This document shows positions 37,520 through 47,660 of a stretch of DNA of 64,000 bases, piece by piece (the stretch's first letter is position 1; each line of letters begins with the position of its first letter). The position numbers and the translations under genes were made by a program. This DNA is from CAIWHR01 sp963741355 (GTDB taxonomy: Bacteria > Pseudomonadota > Gammaproteobacteria > Burkholderiales > Casimicrobiaceae). The stretch is taken from assembly GCA_963741355.1 (NCBI GenBank), contig CAVUIG010000008.1:1-64000 (forward strand), read 5' to 3'. The notes beneath the pieces are model-generated. The model searched no databases and was not told where the DNA came from. It worked only from the letters and a program-made list of their open reading frames with translations.

Positions 37520-40500
37520 TGGCCGCGGTCACGATGAACGACGGGCTCGGCGTCGACGTTCCGGCGCTGCTCTCGCGCCTCAACGCGCGTCCGCGCCGCA
37601 TCACCGCCGACAGCCGCCAGGTGGAGCCGGGCGACGCGTTCGCCGCGTTTCCGGGCGTCCATTCCGACGGCCGCCAGTTCATCGCCGATGCGATCGCGCG
37701 CGGCGCGGGCTCGGTGCTGTGGGAGGCGGCGGGCTTCCCGTGGAACGAGCGAATGGACGATCGCCAACCAGCCGGTGCCCAATCTGCAGATGAAGCTCGG
37801 CGTGATCGCCGACTTCATCTACGGCAGCCCGACGCAGGCGATGTGGGTCATCGGCGTCACCGGCACCAACGGCAAGACGTCGTGCTCGCACTGGATCGCC
37901 GAATCGCTCGACCGTTGCGGCCAGCGGAGCGCTGTCGTCGGCACGCTGGGCAACGGCCTCGTCGGCGCGTACGAGCCCACGCTGCACACCACGCCCGACG
38001 CGGCGCGGCTGCACGAGCTCCTCGCGAAGTACAAGGCCGCGGGCGCGCTCACGGTCGCGATGGAAGTCTCGTCGCACGGGCTCGAGCAGGGGCGCGTCAA
38101 CGGCGTCGGATTCGACATCGCGCTCTTCACCAATCTCACGCGCGATCACCTCGACTATCACGGCACCATGGCGGCCTACGGCGCGGCCAAGGCCAAGCTC
38201 TTCCACTGGCGCGGGCTGCACGCGCGCGTCATCAACGTCGACGACACGTTCGGCCAGAGCCTCGCCGACGACGCCCGGACGCACGGCCGCAAGGTGCTGA
38301 CCTACGGGCTCGCCAACGCCGACATCGCCGCGACGGCGATCTCCAACACCGCGCGCGGCATCGAGCTGTCGGTCGCGACGCCGTGGGGACGCGGCGACGT
38401 CGCGACCACGGTGTTCGGGACGTTCAACGCTTCGAACCTGCTCGCCTGTCTCGCCGTCCTGCTGGTGAGCGAAGTGGGGCTCGCCGACGCGCTCGAGGCG
38501 CTTTCGCACGTCAAGGCGCCGCCGGGACGGATGCAGCAGCTGGGCGGCGGCGAGCTGCCGCTCGTGATCGTCGACTACGCCCACACGCCCGATGCGCTCG
38601 AAAAGGTGCTGACGTCGCTGCGGCCGGGCGTGCCCAAGGGCGCCGATCTCATCTGCGTGTTCGGCTGCGGCGGCGACCGCGATCCCGGCAAGCGCCCGGA
38701 GATGGGACACGTCGCGGGCGAGCTCGCCGACCGCGTCATCGTGACCACCGACAACCCGCGCGGCGAGGATCCGTCGGCCATCGCCAGCGGCATCGTGCGC
38801 GGCGTGCGCGAGACGGCGAATCGCCGCTGGACCGTCGACCTCGACCGCGCCACCGCGATCGGCGGCGCGATTTCCGGCGCGAAGCAGGGCGACGTCGTGC
38901 TGATCGCAGGCAAGGGCCACGAGGACTACCAGGAAGTGGCCGGCGTGCGCACGCACTTCTCCGACGTCGAGACCGCGCTCGCCGCGCTTGACGCGCCGGG
39001 GCAACGCATGATGGATACGGCCAGCGCAGCGCGCGCCGTCTCCGGGCGCATCGTCGGCGATTCGGTTCGCTTCGCGCGCGTCACCACCGACACCCGCGCG
39101 CTGCAGGCGGGCGATCTCTTCGTCGCACTGCGCGGCGAGCGCTTCGACGGCCACGATTTCGTCGCGACGGCGTTCGAGCGCGGCGCCACCGCCGCGCTGG
39201 TCGCCGCCGACCGCGCCGACGACCTCACAGGCAACCTCATCGTCGCCCCTGATCCGCAGGCCGCGCTGGGCGCGCTGGCCGCGCACTGGCGGCGGCAGTT
39301 CACGATTCCGGTCATCGTCATCGTCGGCAGCAACGGCAAGACGACGGTGAAGGAAATGCTCGCGGCCATCCTGCGCGCGCATTTCGGCGACGCCGCCGTG
39401 CTCGCGACACAGGGCAATCTCAACAACGCGATCGGCCTGCCGATGACGCTGCTGCGGCTGCGCGCCGCGCATCGCGTCGCGGCGATCGAGCTCGGCATGA
39501 ATCATCGCGGCGAGACGGCCGTGCTGGCGGCGATCGCGCAGCCGACCGTCGCGCTCGTCAACAATGCGCAGCGCGAGCATCAGGAATTCATGAGCACGGT
39601 GGCGGAGGTCGCCGCCGAGCATGCGGACCTCGTGCGCGCGCTGCCGGAACACGGGATCGCCGTGCTCAACGCCGACGACGCGCATGTCGACGCGTGGCGC
39701 GACGCCGCGGGCGAGAGAAAGGCAGTGAGCGTCATCGAGTTCGGCGTGGAGCGGCCGGCCGCCGTGCGCGGGCGCTACGCGCCGGGCGCCGACGGCATCG
39801 GCCTCGAGATCTCGACGGCGGGCGGCGACATCAACGTCTCGCTTGCCGTGCGCGGGCGGCACAACGCGGCCAACGCGCTGGCCGCGGCGACGGCCGCGCT
39901 CGCCGTCGGCGTTTCGCTCGCCGCCGTCGCGCAGGGATTGCAGGCGTTCCGTCCGGTCGCCGGGCGGCTCGCGGCGCTGCGCGCAGCGAACGGCGCCTCG
40001 ATCATCGACGACACGTACAACGCCAACCCGGATTCGGTGCGCGCCGCCATCGACGTGCTGGCGGCGGCGCCGGCGCCGCGCTGGCTGGTGCTGGGCGACA
40101 TGGGCGAGGTCGGCGAGGGCGGGCCGAAATACCACCGCGAGGTCGGCGCGTACGCGCGCTCGGCGCGCATCGAGCGGGTGCTGACGGCGGGCACGCTCGC
40201 TGCCGAGGCCGCGGCGGCCTTCGGCGAGGGCGGCGCGCACTTCGACTCGGTCGAGGCGCTTGCGCGCGACGTCGCACGCACCGCGCCGGCCAACGCGACG
40301 CTGCTCATCAAGGGCTCGCGATTCATGCGGATGGAGCGCGTCGTCAACGCGCTCGCCGGCGATACGACCCCCCCGATGCATGCTTCGCATGCCTCCCCCC
40401 AGGGGCGCGCCTCGGGACGGCCCGTCGGACGGCGATACGCCCCCCCGAAGCATGCTTCGCATGCCTCCCCCCAGGGGGCCGCCGTCCTCGGGGCGGCCCG

Positions 40501-40528
40501 TCGGACGGCGAGCGAAGGAGCGCACTGA
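37519..40528 (+). CDS. murE-murF: MurE-MurF fused ligase (one frameshift near 37751)
   Basis: A fused enzyme of about 1,000 residues. The MurE part starts at 37519 (DSRQVEPGDAFAAFPG). One extra A near 37751 breaks the frame, after which WTIANQPVPNLQ and the ATP site GVTGTNGKTS follow; DNPR near 38750 marks the meso-diaminopimelate-adding type. The reading frame runs without a stop through GQRMMDTASAAR (about 39000), where a separate MurF would begin, into MurF with its ATP site VGSNGKTTVKEML. MurE adds the third residue and MurF adds D-Ala-D-Ala to the UDP-MurNAc peptide. The last 50 residues are encoded by a tandem repeat and are not MurF-like. A separate MurF start at 39007 remains possible. 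Confidence 0.9.
40359..40508. repeat. Tandem REP-like repeat (two units) inside the 3' end of murF
   Basis: Two head-to-tail units of about 73 and 77 bases (40359-40431 and 40432-40508) share gatacg, a C-run, GCATGCTTCGCATGCCTCCC, a CAGGGG stretch and GGCCCGTCGGACGGCGA. Each unit contains the inverted repeat GCATGCTTCGCATGC. This looks like a dispersed intergenic element of the kind common in betaproteobacteria, but here it is read in the murF frame and encodes the repeated peptide HASHASPQG. Confidence 0.8.
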
Positions 40529-41680
40529 TGCTGCTCTGGATGGCCGATCTCCTCGCGAAGGACGTGCGCACCTTCAACGTGTTCGGCTATATCACGCTGC
40601 GCGCCGTGCTGGCCTGCATGACGGCGCTCTTCATCTCCTTCATCGTCGGCCCGCGGATGATCGGCTGGCTGTCGCGGATGAAGATCGGCCAGTCGGTGCG
40701 CGACGACGGCCCGCAGACGCACCTCGTCAAGGCCGGGACGCCGACGATGGGCGGCGCGCTGATCCTCGTCTCCATCGCGGTGACGACGCTGCTGTGGGGC
40801 GATCTCGCCAACCGCTTCGTCTGGGTCGTGCTGCTGGTCACGCTGGGCTTCGGCGCGATCGGCTGGGTCGACGACTATCGCAAGGTCGTCCACCGCAATC
40901 CGAAAGGGCTGTCGGCGCGCGACAAGATCCTGTGGCAGTCGCTGATCGGGCTCATCGCCGCGTTCTATCTGGCGTTCGCGGTGTCGTCGCCGGTAGATGT
41001 CCCCGCGCAGCGGCTGCTGGTCGAATGGATTCAGAGCGGCTTCAACGTGGCGGTGTCGCCGAAGACCGACCTCATCGTCCCGTTCTTCAAGTCGGTGTCG
41101 TATCCGCTCGGCATCTGGGGCTTCGTCGCGTTGAGCTATTGCGTGATCGTCGGCACCAGCAACGCGGTGAACCTCACCGATGGCCTCGACGGCCTCGCCA
41201 TCATGCCGACCGTGATGATCGGCTCGGCGCTCGGCATCTTCGCCTACGTGAGCGGCAACGCGATCTTCGCGCGATACCTGCAGTTTCCGCTGATTCCGGG
41301 TGCCGGCGAGCTCGCCGTGATCTGCGGCGCGCTCGCCGGCGCGGGGCTCGGGATTCCTGTGGTTCAACGCGTATCCCGCGGAAGTGTTCATGGGCGACGT
41401 CGGCGCGCTCTCGCTCGGCGCGGCGCTCGGGACGATGGCCGTCATCGTCCGGCAGGAGATCCTGCTCTTCATCATGGGCGGCGTGTTCGTCGTCGAGACG
41501 CTCTCGGTGGTCGTCCAGGTGGCGTCGTTCAAGCTGACCGGCAAGCGCGTGTTCCGGATGGCGCCGATCCATCATCACTACGAGCTCAAGGGCTGGAAGG
41601 AAAACCAGGTCGTCGTTCGCTTCTGGATCATCACGATGCTGCTGGTCCTGTTCGGACTTTCCACGCTGAAGTTGAGATGA
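40528..41680 (+). CDS. mraY: Phospho-N-acetylmuramoyl-pentapeptide-transferase (frameshifted near 41356)
   Basis: An integral membrane enzyme of about 383 residues making lipid I from UDP-MurNAc-pentapeptide and undecaprenyl phosphate. Hallmarks are GTPTMGGALIL, GWVDDYRK (metal-binding Asp pair), NAVNLTDGLDGLA, and the late FNAYPAEVFMGDVGALSLG and MAPIHHHYELKGWKE. One extra A at about 41356 (GGGATTCC) breaks the frame between GAGLG and FLWFNAYPA. Since the enzyme is essential, an indel error is the best explanation. It overlaps murF by one base and murD by four. Confidence 0.95.
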
Positions 41681-43047
41681 GCTACGAAGGACGCAACGCC
41701 GTCGTCGTCGGGCTCGGGCTCACCGGGTTCTCGCTGACGCGTTACCTCGTGCGCCAGGGCGCGTCGGTGCGCGTCGCCGACACGCGGGCGGCGCCGCCGT
41801 TCGCGCCGCGGCTCTCGACGCTGCTGCCGCAGATTCCGCTCGCGACCGGCGAATTCACCGACGCGACCTTCGCCGGCGCGGACCTCATCGCGATCAGCCC
41901 GGGCGTGCCCGTCGCGTCGGCGGCCATCGCGAACGCGGTCGCGCGCGGCGCCGAGATCGTCGGCGACATCGAGCTTTTCGCGCGCGCGCTTCCGCCCGGG
42001 CAGAAGGTTATCGCGGTCACCGGCTCGAACGGCAAGACGACGGTCACCGCGCTCACCAGCGCGCTGTGCCGTTCCGCCGGGCTGTCGACGATCGTCGCCG
42101 GCAACATCGGCGTGGCGGTGCTGGAAGCGCTGCCCGACGACGGCCGCTGGCCGGACATCTTCGTCCTCGAGCTCTCCAGCTTCCAGCTCGAGACGACGAG
42201 CTCGCTCGCGCCCGTCGCCGCGACCGTGCTCAACGTCACCGAGAACCACCTCGACCGATATGCCGGGATCGACGCCTACGCCGCCGCCAAGGCGCGCATC
42301 TTCGCCAACGGCGGCGTGCAGGTGCTGAACCGCGACGATCCGCGCTCGCTCGCAATGCGCGTGCCGGGCCGGCTGGTGCAGACCTTCGGCGCCGGCGTGC
42401 CGGAAGCCGAGAGCGCGTGGGGGCTCGTCGACCGCGGCGCGGGCGAGGTCTGGCTCGCGCGCGGCGGCGCGCTGCTGCTGCCCGTGGCAGAGCTGCAGCT
42501 CGTCGGGCGCCACAACGCGCAGAACGCGCTCGCCGCGCTGGCGCTGGTGTCGGTGGTGGCGCCGATCAAGCGCGACGTGCTCTCCGAGCTCGCCGAGTTC
42601 GAAGGACTGCCGCACCGGATGCAGCGGATCGTCGAATCGCGCGGCGTGCTCTTCATCAACGATTCGAAGGGCACCACGGTTGCGGCGACGCAGGCCGCGC
42701 TCGACGGCCTCGCGCAGCCCGTCGTGCTGATCGCGGGCGGCGATGGCAAGGGACAGAATTTCGCGCCGCTCAAGGCATCCGTCGACCGTCATTGCAAGGC
42801 GGTGCTGCTGATCGGACGCGACGCCGGGATCATCGGCGACGCGCTCGCGGGCACGCAGGCGCCGGTCGAGCACGCGGGGACACTCGACGTCGCGATCGAG
42901 CGCGCGGTGGCGATCGCCCGGCCCGGCGACGCGGTGATGCTCTCACCGGCCTGCGCGAGCCTCGACCAGTTCCAGAGCTACGTCGAGCGCGGGAACCGGT
43001 TCGTCGAGCGCGTGCGCGCGTTCGCCGAGGAGTCGGCGCATGCGTAA
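41677..43047 (+). CDS. murD: UDP-N-acetylmuramoyl-L-alanine--D-glutamate ligase
   Basis: A 456-residue cytosolic Mur ligase adding D-Glu. Features are the N-terminal Rossmann motif VVGLGLTGFSLTRYL, the ATP loop VTGSNGKTTVTAL, ENHLDRY in the central domain, and C-terminal NDSKGTTVAATQAAL with LIAGGDGKGQNF. Length is typical. Its start overlaps the mraY stop (ATGA) and its end overlaps ftsW by 8 bases. Confidence 0.97.
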   Translation: MSYEGRNAVVVGLGLTGFSLTRYLVRQGASVRVADTRAAPPFAPRLSTLLPQIPLATGEFTDATFAGADLIAISPGVPVASAAIANAVARGAEIVGDIELFARALPPGQKVIAVTGSNGKTTVTALTSALCRSAGLSTIVAGNIGVAVLEALPDDGRWPDIFVLELSSFQLETTSSLAPVAATVLNVTENHLDRYAGIDAYAAAKARIFANGGVQVLNRDDPRSLAMRVPGRLVQTFGAGVPEAESAWGLVDRGAGEVWLARGGALLLPVAELQLVGRHNAQNALAALALVSVVAPIKRDVLSELAEFEGLPHRMQRIVESRGVLFINDSKGTTVAATQAALDGLAQPVVLIAGGDGKGQNFAPLKASVDRHCKAVLLIGRDAGIIGDALAGTQAPVEHAGTLDVAIERAVAIARPGDAVMLSPACASLDQFQSYVERGNRFVERVRAFAEESAHA

Positions 43048-44281
43048 TCACGGCGCCGCGTCGGCATTGCAGCCCGCGGGCGCGCTGCAGGCGATCCGCG
43101 CGCTTGGCGCGCTGCCTTCGAATCCGCGCGCAATGCCGCTCTACGATGCGTCGCTCGCATGGACGGCGGGGCTCTTGCTCGCGATCGGCCTCGTGATGGT
43201 CTATTCGGCGTCGATCGCGATGGCCGAGGCGTCGCCTTACACCGGCGCCCGCGCGTGGTACTTCCTCGCGCGGCACGCGGCGTTCGTCGGCATCGGTCTC
43301 GTGGCGGCGGTGCTCGCGTTCCAGGTGCCGCTCAAGGTGCTGCAGAAGCTCGCGCCGCTGGTGTTCGTCGTCTGCGCCGTCATGCTGATCCTGGTGCTCG
43401 TTCCCGGCATCGGCAAGTCGGTCAACGGCAGCCGGCGCTGGCTGTCGCTCTTCGTCATCAACCTGCAGCCGTCCGAATTCACGAAGCTCGCCGTCGTGCT
43501 GTACGCGGCGAGCTATTCGGTGCGCAAGGCCGCGTTCCTGCACGCGCAGCAGCCGATGCGGCAGACGCTCGTCAAGGGATTCCTGCCGCTGTTCGGCGTC
43601 ATGGTCGCAACCGGCGGACTCCTGCTGCTCGAGCCCGATTTCGGCGCGTTTGTCGTGATCGTCGCCATCGCCTTCGGGATCCTCTTCCTCGGTGGGCTCG
43701 ACTGGAGGCTCTTCCTCGGCCTGCTGCTGCTGCTGCCGATGGGTCTGTCCGCGATTCTGGTCGCGGCGCCGTACCGGCTGCAGCGGCTCACCGCGTTCCT
43801 CGATCCCTGGTCCGATCCGTTCGGCAAGGGCTACCAGCTGTCGCACGCGCTGATCGCGTTCGGCCGCGGCGAATGGTTCGGCGTCGGCTTGGGGTCCAGC
43901 GTCGAAAAACTCCTGTACCTGCCCGAGGCGCACACGGACTTCCTGCTGGCCGTCATCGCGGAAGAGCTCGGATTCGTCGGCGTCGCGATCGTCATCGGAC
44001 TCTTCGTGTGGCTGCTCGTGCGCGCCTACGCGATCAGCCGCCAGGCGGCGCGCCTCGAGCGGCCGTTCTCGGCGCTGGTCGCGCAAGGCATCGGTGTGTG
44101 GATCGGCGTGCAGACGTTCATCAACATCGGCGTGAACATGGGCGTGCTGCCGACGAAGGGGCTCACGCTGCCGCTGCTGTCGTTCGGCGGATCGGGGATC
44201 GTCACCAATGCCGTGGCAATTGCGATTCTGCTGCGCGTCGATTACGAGAACAGACGGCTCCTCAGGGGCTTCGCGGAATGA
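43040..44281 (+). CDS. ftsW: Septal peptidoglycan polymerase FtsW
   Basis: A 413-residue SEDS-family membrane glycosyltransferase that polymerises lipid II at the septum with FtsI. About ten transmembrane helices are seen after a 35-residue cytoplasmic N-terminus. Family signatures include NGSRRWL, LQPSEFTKLA, LLLLEPDFGAFVV, GKGYQLSHALIAFGRGEWFGVGLGSSVEKLLYLPEAHTDF and LPLLSFGGSG. It overlaps murG by four bases. Confidence 0.97.
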   Translation: MRNHGAASALQPAGALQAIRALGALPSNPRAMPLYDASLAWTAGLLLAIGLVMVYSASIAMAEASPYTGARAWYFLARHAAFVGIGLVAAVLAFQVPLKVLQKLAPLVFVVCAVMLILVLVPGIGKSVNGSRRWLSLFVINLQPSEFTKLAVVLYAASYSVRKAAFLHAQQPMRQTLVKGFLPLFGVMVATGGLLLLEPDFGAFVVIVAIAFGILFLGGLDWRLFLGLLLLLPMGLSAILVAAPYRLQRLTAFLDPWSDPFGKGYQLSHALIAFGRGEWFGVGLGSSVEKLLYLPEAHTDFLLAVIAEELGFVGVAIVIGLFVWLLVRAYAISRQAARLERPFSALVAQGIGVWIGVQTFINIGVNMGVLPTKGLTLPLLSFGGSGIVTNAVAIAILLRVDYENRRLLRGFAE

Positions 44282-45364
44282 CCGGGACGGTGATGATCAC
44301 GACCGGCGGAACGGGCGGGCATGTCTTTCCGGGCCTTGCGGTCGCGGAAAAGCTCGTCGCGCGCGGCGCGCGCGTGTTCTGGCTCGGGACGCGTGATGGC
44401 ATCGAGGCGCGGCTCGTCCCGCAGCACGGCGTCGACTTCGAGGGCATCGCGTTCGGCGGCGTGCGCGGCAAGGGATTGGCGAAGCTCGTCCTCGGGCCGT
44501 TCTCGCTGCTGAGCGCGTGCTGGCAAAGCCGCGCGGTCATTCGCCGGCGCGCGCCCGATGTCGTGCTCGGCTTTGGCGGATTTCGCGTCGTTTCCCGGCG
44601 CGCTGATGGGGGTCGCCGCGGGCAAGCCGCTCGCGCTGCATGAATCGAATGCGGTGGCGGGTCTTGCCAACCGCGTGCTCGCGTATGGCGCCGACCGGAT
44701 CCTGCTGGGATTCCCCGGCGCGATGCACGGACGCCACGCGGCGAAGGCCGAATGGGTCGGCAATCCGCTGCGCGACGCGATCGACCGCCTGCCGGCACCC
44801 GAGATTCGCTTCGCCGGCCGCAGCGGACCGCTGCAGCTCCTGGTCGTCGGCGGCAGCCTCGGCGCGGCCGCGTTGAATGCGGCCGTGCCGGCTGCGCTCG
44901 CGCTGATTCCCGCGGAGGAGCGCCCGCAGGTCGTGCATCAGGCGGGCGAGAAGCACATCGACGCGCTGCGCGCCGCCTATCGCAGCGCCGGCGTCAGCGC
45001 CGAATGCGTCGCGTTCATCGACGACATGGCCGCGCGCTACGCGGGCGCCGACGTCGTCCTGTCGCGCGGCGGCGCGATCACCGTCGCCGAGCTTGCTGCC
45101 GCGGGTGTCGGCTCGATCATCGTGCCGCTGCCCGGCGCGATCGCGGACGAGCAGACCGCCAATGCGAATGTCCTCGTCGCCGCGAAGGCTTCCCTCCTGC
45201 TTCCGCAGGCGGAGCTGACGCCTCAATCCCTGGCAACGCGCCTGCGATCGCTGTCACGCGCGCAACTGCTCGCGATGGCCGTCGCCGCGCGCGGGGCTGC
45301 GCGCACGGGTGCCGCCGACCGCGTCGCCGACATCTGCATCGCGCTCGAGGAGCGCGGGCGATGA
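44278..45364 (+). CDS. murG: Lipid II synthase MurG (frameshifted near 44583)
   Basis: A peripheral membrane glycosyltransferase of about 361 residues that adds GlcNAc to lipid I. N-terminal ITTGGTGGHVFPGLAVA binds the acceptor, followed by GVRGKGLAKL. One extra T near 44583 breaks the frame inside GFGGF-ASFPGALMGVAAG, after which LALHESNAVAGLANRVL, the VVGGSLGAAALNAAVP loop and the UDP-GlcNAc site SRGGAITVAELAAAGVGSIIVPLPG follow. The gene is essential and conserved, so the break is probably an error. Overlaps ftsW and murC by four bases each. Confidence 0.95.
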
Positions 45365-46746
45365 AGCACAAAGTGAAGCGGATCCATTTCGTCGGCATCG
45401 GCGGCGCCGGGATGAGCGGCATCGCCGAGGTGCTCGCGACGCAGGGATATTCCGTTTCCGGATCGGATCTTGCCGAGAGCGCCGTGACCCGCAGACTCGC
45501 GGGCCTCGGCATCACGATCGCGATCGGACATGCCGCCGCCAACGTCGCCGGCGCCGACGTCGTCGTCGTGTCGACCGCCGTCGCGCCCGACAATCCCGAG
45601 GTCGCCGCGGCGCGCGCACGTCACGTGCCGGTCGTCCCGCGCGCGCTGATGCTGGCCGAGCTGATGCGCCTGAAGACCGCGATCGCGGTGGCCGGCAGCC
45701 ACGGCAAGACGACGACGACGAGTCTCATCGCGTCGGTGCTGGCCGAAGGCGGGCTCGACCCCACGTTCGTGATCGGCGGCCGGCTGCTCTCCGCGGGCGC
45801 CAACGCGCGGCTCGGCCGCGGCGATTTCCTCGTCGCCGAGGCCGACGAATCCGACGCGTCGTTCCTCTACCTGTCGCCTGCGCTCGCGGTGATCACCAAC
45901 ATCGACGCCGATCACATGGAGAGCTACGACCACGACTTCGAGAAGCTGAAGCGCGCGTTCGTCGACTTCGCGCAGCGGCTGCCTTTCTACGGCGTCGCCG
46001 TGCTGTGCTTCGACGACGCCAACGTTCGCGACATCGCGCCAGCGATCACCAAGGCCATCGTCACCTACGGCCTCGACGAGGGCGCGCAGCTTCGCGCGAC
46101 CGACGTCGTGAACGTCGCCGGGCGGATGCGCTTCGTCGCCCACGCCGCCGCCGTGCCCGATCTCGCGGTCGAGCTCAACCTTCCGGGTGTGCACAACGTG
46201 CGCAACGCGCTCGCCGCGATCGCGATCGGCCGCGAGTTGGGCGTCGACGATGCGGCGATCGCGCGCGCTCTCGCCGAATTCCGCGGCGTGGGCCGCCGCT
46301 TCCAGCGCTATGGCGAGGTGAAGCTCGCCGCGGGAGGCAGCTACACGCTGATCGACGACTACGGTCACCACCCCGTGGAAATGGCCGCGACCGTCGACGC
46401 GGTGCGCGGCAGCTTTCCCGGCCGGCGCGTGGTGCTCGCGTTCCAGCCGCACCGGTTCACGCGCACGCGCGATCTGTTCGAGGACTTCGTCAAGGTGCTC
46501 TCGAGCGTCGACGCGCTCGTCCTCACCGAGGTCTACCCCGCGGGCGAGGCGCCCATCGTGGCCGCCGACGGACGGGCGCTGGTGCGCGGCGTGCGCATCG
46601 CCGGTGGCGTGGAACCGGTGTTCGTCGAGGCCGTCACCGACGTGCCGGCGGCGCTGCGCGCGCTCGTGCGCGATGGCGACGTCGTGATCACGATGGGCGC
46701 GGGATCGATCGGGCAGGCGCCGGCGATGCTGACGGTGGCGGAATGA
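45361..46746 (+). CDS. murC: UDP-N-acetylmuramate--L-alanine ligase
   Basis: A 461-residue Mur ligase that adds the first L-Ala. It starts MKHKVKRIHFVGIGGAGMSGIAEVL, with the ATP loop VAGSHGKTTTTSLIA, the conserved EADESDASFLYLSP, NIDADHMESYDHDFEKL, and C-terminal LIDDYGHHPVEMAATV and QPHRFTRTRDLF. Length is normal, and it overlaps both neighbours by four bases. Confidence 0.97.
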   Translation: MKHKVKRIHFVGIGGAGMSGIAEVLATQGYSVSGSDLAESAVTRRLAGLGITIAIGHAAANVAGADVVVVSTAVAPDNPEVAAARARHVPVVPRALMLAELMRLKTAIAVAGSHGKTTTTSLIASVLAEGGLDPTFVIGGRLLSAGANARLGRGDFLVAEADESDASFLYLSPALAVITNIDADHMESYDHDFEKLKRAFVDFAQRLPFYGVAVLCFDDANVRDIAPAITKAIVTYGLDEGAQLRATDVVNVAGRMRFVAHAAAVPDLAVELNLPGVHNVRNALAAIAIGRELGVDDAAIARALAEFRGVGRRFQRYGEVKLAAGGSYTLIDDYGHHPVEMAATVDAVRGSFPGRRVVLAFQPHRFTRTRDLFEDFVKVLSSVDALVLTEVYPAGEAPIVAADGRALVRGVRIAGGVEPVFVEAVTDVPAALRALVRDGDVVITMGAGSIGQAPAMLTVAE

Positions 46747-47660
46747 TGATGGCCGAACCGCGCGCGTTCACGGGACTGCGCGGAACGCTCGCGCGCGACG
46801 CGTCGCTGGCGCGCTACACGACGTGGCGCTGCGGCGGACGCGCTGATCAGGTTTATTTTCCCGCCGATCGCGACGACCTCGGTGCTTTCGTCGGCCAGCT
46901 CGACTCGCGCGAGCCGCTCAGTGTGATCGGGCTCGGCAGCAATCTGCTGGTGCGCGACGGCGGAGTGCGCGGCACCGTCATCGTACTGCACGCGGCGCTC
47001 AACGCGCTGGCGCTCACGAATGGCCGAATCTACGCGGAAGCGGGCGTGGCGAGCCCCAAGGTCGCGCGCTTTGCCGCGATGCACGGCAGGGCCGAAGCCG
47101 AATTCCTCGCGGGTATTCCCGGCACCGTCGGCGGCGCGCTCGCGATGAACGCCGGCTGCTACGGTGGCGAGACCTGGCGCTACGTGCGCGAAGTCGAGGT
47201 GCTGACACGCGCCGGTGCGTTCGAGCGGCGCCTGCCGGATGCCTACGCCATCGGATATCGATCGGTACGCCGAGCCGATGGCGCTGCGCCCGACGGCGTG
47301 TTCACCGCCGCGTGGCTCGAGTTTCCGGAAGGCGAGTCGGCCGCAGCGCGCGCGCGCATCACCGAGTTCCTGAAGCGGCGAATCGCGACGCAGCCGCTCG
47401 ACCTGCCCAACGCCGGCAGCGTCTTTCGCAATCCGGAGGGCGATCACGCGGCGCGGCTCATCGAAAGTTGTGGCCTCAAGGGTTACACGGTGGGCGGCGC
47501 GCACGTCTCGGAGAAGCACGCCAATTTCATCGTCAATCCCGGTGGCCGCGCGAGCGCCGCCGACATCGAGGCGGTCATCGCGCACGTGCGCGCGACCGTG
47601 CAGCAGCGGACGGGCATCCTGCTCGAGCCGGAAGTCCGCGTGATCGGCGAACGGCCATGA
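46743..47660 (+). CDS. murB: UDP-N-acetylenolpyruvoylglucosamine reductase
   Basis: A 305-residue FAD enzyme reducing UDP-GlcNAc-enolpyruvate to UDP-MurNAc. FAD-binding segments are YTTWRCGGRADQVYFP and IGLGSNLLVRDGGVRGTVI, followed by AGIPGTVGGALAMNAGCYGGE and the catalytic region with NAGSVFRNPEGDHAARLIESCGLKG. Three consecutive in-frame ATGs (46743, 46746 and 46749) leave the exact start open; the first gives the ATGA overlap with murC seen elsewhere in the cluster. Confidence 0.96.
   Translation: MMMAEPRAFTGLRGTLARDASLARYTTWRCGGRADQVYFPADRDDLGAFVGQLDSREPLSVIGLGSNLLVRDGGVRGTVIVLHAALNALALTNGRIYAEAGVASPKVARFAAMHGRAEAEFLAGIPGTVGGALAMNAGCYGGETWRYVREVEVLTRAGAFERRLPDAYAIGYRSVRRADGAAPDGVFTAAWLEFPEGESAAARARITEFLKRRIATQPLDLPNAGSVFRNPEGDHAARLIESCGLKGYTVGGAHVSEKHANFIVNPGGRASAADIEAVIAHVRATVQQRTGILLEPEVRVIGERP

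Noticed and set aside
37679..40525. A 948-codon minus-strand open frame opposite murE-murF
   Set aside because: Antisense shadow with Arg/Ala/His-rich composition, against a recognised enzyme on the plus strand.
44560..44600. Programmed frameshifting in murG
   Set aside because: No slippery heptamer or downstream structure is evident, and similar single-base breaks occur in many unrelated genes of the window.
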